Positions 15,059 through 19,576 of a stretch of 19,576 bases of DNA are shown here, piece by piece. Each line of letters opens with the position of its first letter. Within the stretch, counting starts at the first letter, position 1. The stretch covers positions 1 through 19,576 of the forward strand of contig SFEA01000041.1 of NCBI GenBank assembly GCA_004557385.1, read 5' to 3'. This DNA is from Bacteroidales bacterium (GTDB lineage: Bacteria > Bacteroidota > Bacteroidia > Bacteroidales > Muribaculaceae). Under the pieces are notes generated by a model. That model was not told the DNA's origin, did not search any database, and worked only from the letters and a program-made list of their open reading frames with translations. The position numbers were made by a program, and so were the translations under genes.

Positions 15059-16431
15059 ATGAAATTAAAGGCTCTGATAGCAGAATGTACCGCATGCGAT
15101 TTCAAGGCGATGCTTGAAGAAAAGAAGCCTAAGAGTTGGTTGAAGAGTGTAAGTGCTTTTGCCAACGGTATGGGTGGTTCTCTTTTCTTTGGCATAGATA
15201 ATGATGGTATAGTCAAAGGTCTTGATGATGTACAGCATGTATGCGAAGCTATCAGTAGTAAGATTCGAGATTATATGGATCCTCTGCCAGAGGTGGAAAT
15301 GATTCCTCGTGATGTAGTGGTTTACACATTTTGCAGCTCCAAGTCAATGCTGGGTATTACACGCCATATTACTACGTTGGGGATGGTCAGCGTATAGCCT
15401 TTGTCCGTGTTGGTGATGAGAGTATTCCTGCCACGGCAGAGCAAATGGTGCGTTTGGTACTGAAAGGTTCTAATAAAACTTACGATTCCCTTCATACGGA
15501 TTATAAGGTTGAAGACAATGCTTTCACGATATTAGCGAACACCTTCAAAGACCGCACTAAACAAGAATGGGACAAGAAGTATCTATTATCGTTTGGGCTG
15601 GCAACAGGTGCAGGGAACCTTACGAATGCAGGCGCATTGTTTGCCGATGACTGTCCATTGTGGCAATCTCGCCTATACTGCACACGATGGGATGGAAAGG
15701 AAAAGGGTGATGCTATCAATGATGCAGAGTTCACCGGTAATGTCCTCATGCTACTTCGAGAAGCCATGAACTTTGTAAAATCCAATACGAAGAAAGGTTG
15801 GGAGAAACTGCCCAATGGGCGAAAGAACAAGCCTGAGTATGCTGAGCGAGCAGTTCTCGAAGCTATGGTAAACCATTTCATCCATCGTGACTATACAGTT
15901 ATGGGCAGCGAAGTGCATCTTGACATCTACGAAGACCGTCTCACAGTAACATCCCCAGGAGGAATGTACAATGGTATGCTGATTCAGGATTTAGACATTG
16001 CAGATGTTTCTTCCGAAAGGCGTAATCCTATCCTTGCAAATGTGATGGCTCAGCTTGACTATATGGAAAAGAGAGGCAGTGGACTCACACGCATCTGCAA
16101 CGAAACAAAGGCATTGGATGGGTACAGGGACGAATTGAAGCCCAAATTCAAATCAACCCCAACCCAGTTTCAAACCATCATCTTTGCCTCCACCGGCACC
16201 ACGAATGTCGGAGACCATGACGGAGACGTGTCGGAGACGAAACTCACTGAGCGTCAGCAGAAAATCCTCAATCTCATCAAAGAGTCTCCGACAATCACCG
16301 GCAAACAAATGTCGGAGATATTGTCAGTGAGCCAGCGCACCATCGAACGTGACCTTTCTACTTTGCAGAAGCTTGGTGTTTTGAAGCGTGAAGGCAAGGA
16401 TAATGATGGGAAGTGGGTAATCCTTTGTTGA
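15059..16431 (+). pseudogene. AlbA_2 domain / winged-helix transcriptional regulator, frameshifted
   Basis: Two overlapping frames make one family protein of about 457 residues. The first (from ATG 15059) has the AlbA_2 (Schlafen-like, divergent AAA-4) start ECTACDFKAMLEEKKPKSWLKS and ANGMGGSLFFGIDNDG, and fits to about residue 90. The second, entered near 15331, continues with NAGYYTPYYYVGDGQRIAFVRVGDESIPAT, the usual next segment. It then has the HATPase-like region (FIHRDYTVMGSEVHLDIYEDRLTVTSPGG) and a C-terminal winged helix (LTERQQKILNLIKESPTITG, then ILSVSQRTIERDLSTL). Adding one T to the TTTT at 15329-15332 would restore a single frame. Members are thought to be DNA-binding regulators, often near mobile DNA. 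It is a recent pseudogene, a phase-variable gene or a sequencing error. Confidence 0.8.
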
Positions 16432-16484
16432 ACTTTTTTAAGGGAGGTGGTTTTGATATTTGGCAAAAAATTGAGGACTGAAAT

Positions 16485-17261
16485 ATGGAAGAATTTAATA
16501 GTCTCATTAAACATTGTGCACAGCAATTTAATACTATTCCTTTCTGCTCCAACTGCGTAATGTCGCAATGCAGAAGGTGTAGCACAAACAATTGCTATAA
16601 CTGCCTAACCCATATCCATTCTATCCACACGAGGGATGATCATTATGCTTGCGAAAAGATAACATACAATTACATCCTCAAGCATGGCTATAGATATGTG
16701 TCAGAGATGGCATGGGCTTTCTTGGGAGTTAAGAACTTGTTTGATTTGACACTTCCAATCAATATTGCTTCAGTAGGCTGCGGTCCTAGTACGGAATTAT
16801 ATGGTGCTGCAGCAGTATTTCGTAATTCGAATCTTTATTATTATGGCTTTGACATGAATACTGTTTGGAAGCCAATACAACAATTCAATGTTAATAATTT
16901 CAGCCACCTGCCTCATGTTATCCAATACTACAATAGCGATTTTATTGAGTATGTAAATGACAATAATATACGATGTGACATACTTGTTCTGAATTATTTC
17001 TTTTCAGATTTTGTAAAATACAGACCTCAAGATTGTGATGTATTCATAAAAGAATTAGTCAGTTTAATCCAGGAAGGTCGTTTTACTGCTGTCATTATCA
17101 ACGATGTGATGCTGCTTTATAACGCTGGTACGGGATATGCGTGTATGGAAAAAATAGCAAAATTGCTAAAATCATCAAATCAGAATTATACATTCCTTTT
17201 CCAACGTAGACATTTTGCAGTTCCCAATCAATTCCAGTTTGAGTACGGTATTAAAACTTAG
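16485..17261 (+). CDS. Cys-rich, SAM-methyltransferase-like protein of unknown function
   Basis: I do not recognise a named family for the whole 258-residue protein. The N-terminus has a regular cysteine cluster: C21-x2-C24-x4-C29-x2-C32-x4-C37-x2-C40, followed by H43, H45, H48 and C56, which suggests bound zinc or an Fe-S cluster. The rest looks like a Rossmann methyltransferase: motif I IASVGCGPSTELYG (94-107), the acidic end of strand 2 in YYYGFDMNT (Asp123), and motif IV CDILVLNYFFSD (164-175), then NDVMLLYN in a late strand. The substrate is unknown. It starts 53 bp after the AlbA_2 gene and 108 bp before a DUF1848 gene, and all three share AT-rich composition. A SAM-dependent modification enzyme is an inference from fold motifs only. 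Confidence 0.75.
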   Translation: MEEFNSLIKHCAQQFNTIPFCSNCVMSQCRRCSTNNCYNCLTHIHSIHTRDDHYACEKITYNYILKHGYRYVSEMAWAFLGVKNLFDLTLPINIASVGCGPSTELYGAAAVFRNSNLYYYGFDMNTVWKPIQQFNVNNFSHLPHVIQYYNSDFIEYVNDNNIRCDILVLNYFFSDFVKYRPQDCDVFIKELVSLIQEGRFTAVIINDVMLLYNAGTGYACMEKIAKLLKSSNQNYTFLFQRRHFAVPNQFQFEYGIKT

Positions 17262-17290
17262 GGATAATATTGGTTTTACCCCAATTATCC
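17262..17290 (+). other. Hairpin directly after the Cys-rich methyltransferase-like gene
   Basis: GGATAAT (17262-17268) and ATTATCC (17284-17290) pair, with TGG/CCA continuing the stem past a two-base bulge. It abuts the stop codon. No T run follows, so it may be a weak terminator, a transcript stabiliser or a processing site between the two genes. Confidence 0.45.
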
Positions 17291-17369
17291 AAGAAGCTCA
17301 ATCTTTCAATCCATTTTCTACATGTGGGAGCATTCAACTTATTATTAAAACAATTAAAAAGCAACAACC

Positions 17370-18296
17370 ATGATACTATCAGTTTCTAGACGAACAGACA
17401 TTCCTGCTTTTTATAGTGATTGGTTTTTTAATCGAATACATGAGGGATATGTAGATGTACGAAATCCGATGAATGCACATCAAGTAAGTCGAATCAAGAT
17501 TACTCCTGATGTGGTGGATTGTATTGTGTTTTGGACAAAGAATCCTTATAATATGCTCATGCGATTAGATGAACTGAAAGAGTACAATTACTATTTTCAA
17601 TTTACAATAAATCCCTATGATAAACAGATTGAAAAAAATGTCCCTTTTAAAACAACAATTTTAGAGACATTTAGTAAATTGTCACAGCAAATAGGTAGCA
17701 ATAGGATTATATGGCGCTATGATCCAATCTTGATTACTGATAAGATTACCGTTGCCTACCATGTCAAATATTATGAGGAGTTGGCTAAAAGGTTGGAAAG
17801 CTTGACCACAAAATGTGTTATCAGTTTTGTGGATTTATATAAGAAAACCATAACGAATACAAAAATTATTAATTTACAAGAACCATCACAATCAGAAATG
17901 CGGTATCTCGCAGAAAAGTTTGTTAACATTGCTCGCAAATATGGTATTCAAGTCTTAAGTTGTGCCGAAAGTATCAATCTATCTGAAGAAGGGGTGGAAC
18001 ATGGTTGTTGTATAGATCCAAATCTTATTGAAGACATATGTGGTTATCATATTGATGTAAAGAAGGATAAAAACCAGCGTGAAGAATGTGGATGTGTAGA
18101 AAGCATTGACATTGGGGCATACAACACTTGTTGTCATGCCTGTGCTTATTGTTATGCAAATTTCAATAATGAAAAGGTAAGAAGTCAAAGTTCAAAACAT
18201 CATAAAAACTCATCATTGCTTATTGGGGACTTATCAGAAGATGACGTAATTAAGATTCGAAAGGTTGGTTTACTTAAATCTCATAGACTATTTTGA
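17370..18296 (+). CDS. DUF1848 family protein with C-terminal CxxxCxxC
   Basis: The 308-residue protein matches DUF1848: MILSVSRRTDIPAFYSDWFFNRI at the start, VRNPMNAHQVSRIKI, VFWTKNPYNML (53-63), INPYDKQIEKN and IIWRYDPILI (113-122) all fit. Near the C-terminus C254-x3-C258-x2-C261 has the spacing of a radical-SAM [4Fe-4S] motif, with further cysteines at 213, 214, 224, 240 and 242. Radical-SAM enzymes usually carry this motif near the N-terminus, so the placement is unusual, though consistent with the family's remote likeness to spore photoproduct lyase-type proteins. No reaction is established. It follows the Cys-rich methyltransferase-like gene by 108 bp on the same strand, and could be co-transcribed. 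No signal peptide or membrane segment is seen. Confidence 0.85.
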   Translation: MILSVSRRTDIPAFYSDWFFNRIHEGYVDVRNPMNAHQVSRIKITPDVVDCIVFWTKNPYNMLMRLDELKEYNYYFQFTINPYDKQIEKNVPFKTTILETFSKLSQQIGSNRIIWRYDPILITDKITVAYHVKYYEELAKRLESLTTKCVISFVDLYKKTITNTKIINLQEPSQSEMRYLAEKFVNIARKYGIQVLSCAESINLSEEGVEHGCCIDPNLIEDICGYHIDVKKDKNQREECGCVESIDIGAYNTCCHACAYCYANFNNEKVRSQSSKHHKNSSLLIGDLSEDDVIKIRKVGLLKSHRLF

Positions 18297-18397
18297 ATGA
18301 TTTACAATCTTCATTTCGTTTTCATAAGTTAAAAACGTTAAATCTTTATCTTTTTTGCCCTTGATAGAATTTGCGTCAATACTTTTCTATCGATTAA

Positions 18398-19051
18398 ATC
18401 ATAACAAATTGGGGAACAACAAGTTGCAAATACTATGACTGCAGCGGCCTTACTTCGGTGACAATACCCAACTCGGTGACTTCGATTGGCTATTCGGCAT
18501 TCAATGGTTGCAGCAGTCTTACTTCGGTGGCAATTCCAAACTCGGCAACTTTGATTTGCGATTATGCATTCAATGGATGTAGCAGAATTACTAAAATAAC
18601 CATTCCAAAATCTGTAAGATATATTGGTTATGAAGCATTTGCCTGCAATGATAAATTGGAAGTGTATGTTGAGTGGGAAGACCCATCAGACGAAACACTT
18701 TCTTTTGATGAACAACCATTTTCAGACGGCATCATGCAATATGGCAAATTGTTTGTTCCAACAGGTACTAAAACCATTTATGAGCAATACGACCCATGGA
18801 GAAATTTCTTCACTATCGAAGAATATACAGTTGACGGTATTGAGGAAATCGAAGTTGATGGTGGCGTGACCATCAGCGTTGTGGGCGGCAAGATTGTGGT
18901 TAACGGTGCAGGCGATGCCAAGGTTGAGGTGTTTGGCTCCAACGGCGCGGTTGTATACAGCGGTGCGGCTGACAATCTGCCCGAACTTGCTGCAGGAATC
19001 TATATCGTCCGCGTAGGCTCTACCGTGAAGAAAGTTGCCGTAACGCAATAA
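18398..19051 (+). pseudogene. BspA-like leucine-rich-repeat protein, 5'-truncated, with T9SS-like tail
   Basis: The frame is open from 18398, after a TAA, but has no ATG or TTG; its only start-type codon upstream of the second repeat is GTG at 18458, inside a repeat. It encodes three 23-residue LRR_5 repeats of the type LTSVxIPNSVTSIGxxAFxGCSS, then a spacer, and from about 18832 a C-terminal stretch VDGIEEIEVDGGVTISVVGG ... GIYIVRVGSTVKKVAV, which resembles a type IX secretion sorting domain. There is no signal peptide. Complete proteins of this kind are secreted surface proteins with many repeats. The 5' end was likely lost when the neighbouring AT-rich genes arrived or by recombination in the repeats. 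Bases after about 18840 are GC-richer than the repeat part. Confidence 0.75.
18440..18646 (+). repeat. Three 69-bp tandem repeats encoding leucine-rich repeats
   Basis: Units begin at 18440, 18509 and 18578 (TGCAGCGGC, TGCAGCAGT, TGTAGCAGA), exactly 69 bp apart, giving 23 codons each. The first two are similar in DNA, the third more diverged. Such arrays are prone to unequal recombination. Confidence 0.8.
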
Positions 19052-19576
19052 GCCTGATATAACACTTTTGCACACATGGATGCGGTGAAAATTCGCGTCC
19101 TGCCCGCTCTCAAATTACCTTTATTGCTGAATCTGCAACCGCTCCACGGTTGATGTCTTTGGGGTTCATCGACTTCCCCCACGTAGCCGACTTCGCTACG
19201 CTTGTCGTCAACGCGAGGTTATAGAAGTTGCAACCGCTCGCGCGGTTGTGTGTCGGCAGCGATTGTTCCTTATAGAGATAATCTCTCGCAGAAATCGCTG
19301 ATTTACGCAGAAAAATCTTATAAATCCAATGAATCTGTGTGAGTCAATCACCTTTCCGCGGTTTCTGCGAGAGGCTTTTGGGTGTATGGCAATACGCCCA
19401 GCGACCGCAACGAGGAGCCATCGTAGATGGCAAACCATGCATAACCGCTGGTGGAGCGAAGCGTAACCTGCGGGGAACGGATACCTCACTATCATTCGGC
19501 GTCGAAGATGTCGAACAATGTTGTGCCACTTCGAGGCACATTATTATTGGTGCCACCTCTCCGCAGGCTGCGCCCT
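19052..19576. other. Non-coding repeat-rich region at the window end
   Basis: No credible gene is seen. The region holds copy B of the long structured repeat (19127-19399) and a further stretch to the window end with a small hairpin at 19522-19540 (TGTGCC / GGCACA around a seven-base loop). Open frames on either strand follow the repeat and lack family resemblance. Confidence 0.7.
19127..19399. repeat. Long structured intergenic repeat, copy B
   Basis: Matches copy A (578-956) in the same orientation but is about 100 bases shorter because the middle is missing. The three hairpins are at 19136-19152, 19180-19215 and 19231-19248. Relative to copy A, the third stem changes an outer T-A pair to C-G, and the second stem changes one G-C pair to A-T and one T-A pair to C-G, while one A-T pair is lost. 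The second part repeats CTGTGTGAG and GGTTTCTGCGAGAGGCTT. Confidence 0.75.

Overview
The window looks like chromosome of a gut-type member of the Bacteroidales, most like Muribaculaceae or Prevotellaceae. This is inferred from several signs. Promoters have the TAnnTTTG -7 element and genes lack clear Shine-Dalgarno sites. There is a fused gamma-alpha KorA with KorB, a DUF5009 membrane protein, a DUF3298 lipoprotein, a TonB-receptor fragment, and a BspA-like leucine-rich-repeat fragment with a type IX secretion-like tail. No rRNA, tRNA or CRISPR array was seen.

Layout. Bases 1-1114 hold the tail of an acidic protein, a small unknown gene, and about 700 bp of non-coding repeat DNA. Bases 1115-6546 are a minus-strand block. 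It starts with a two-gene ABC exporter-like unit, then a DUF3298 lipoprotein with its own promoter, then a tight housekeeping operon of tsaE, birA-type biotin ligase, a LOG-family phosphoribohydrolase and a PduO-type cobalamin adenosyltransferase. That operon ends in a clear terminator at 1044-1084. Bases 6547-8475 hold one ATPase_2/DUF234 gene bracketed by two nearly identical 82-83 bp palindromic direct repeats. A broken TonB-receptor fragment follows on the minus strand.

Bases 9098-14735 are a plus-strand metabolic block: an AspC-type aminotransferase, a DUF5009 acyltransferase-like membrane protein, and korA-korB, which encode 2-oxoglutarate (or related 2-oxoacid):ferredoxin oxidoreductase. 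Bases 14740-18840 are markedly AT-richer and look like accessory DNA. They hold a frameshifted AlbA_2/winged-helix gene, a cysteine-rich methyltransferase-like gene, a DUF1848 gene with a C-terminal CxxxCxxC motif, and a leucine-rich-repeat gene that lacks its 5' end. The last 525 bp is non-coding and carries a second copy of the repeat found at 578-956.

The most interesting signals are these. (1) The long repeat present at both window ends folds into three ordered hairpins whose stems show compensatory base changes between copies. (2) Twin compound palindromes flank the ATPase gene. (3) A 120 bp relic of the ABC permease tail differs from the live gene at seven positions, all synonymous. (4) An uncharacterised pair joins a Cys-cluster methyltransferase-like protein to a DUF1848 protein in the AT-rich island. 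Function for the last pair is unknown.
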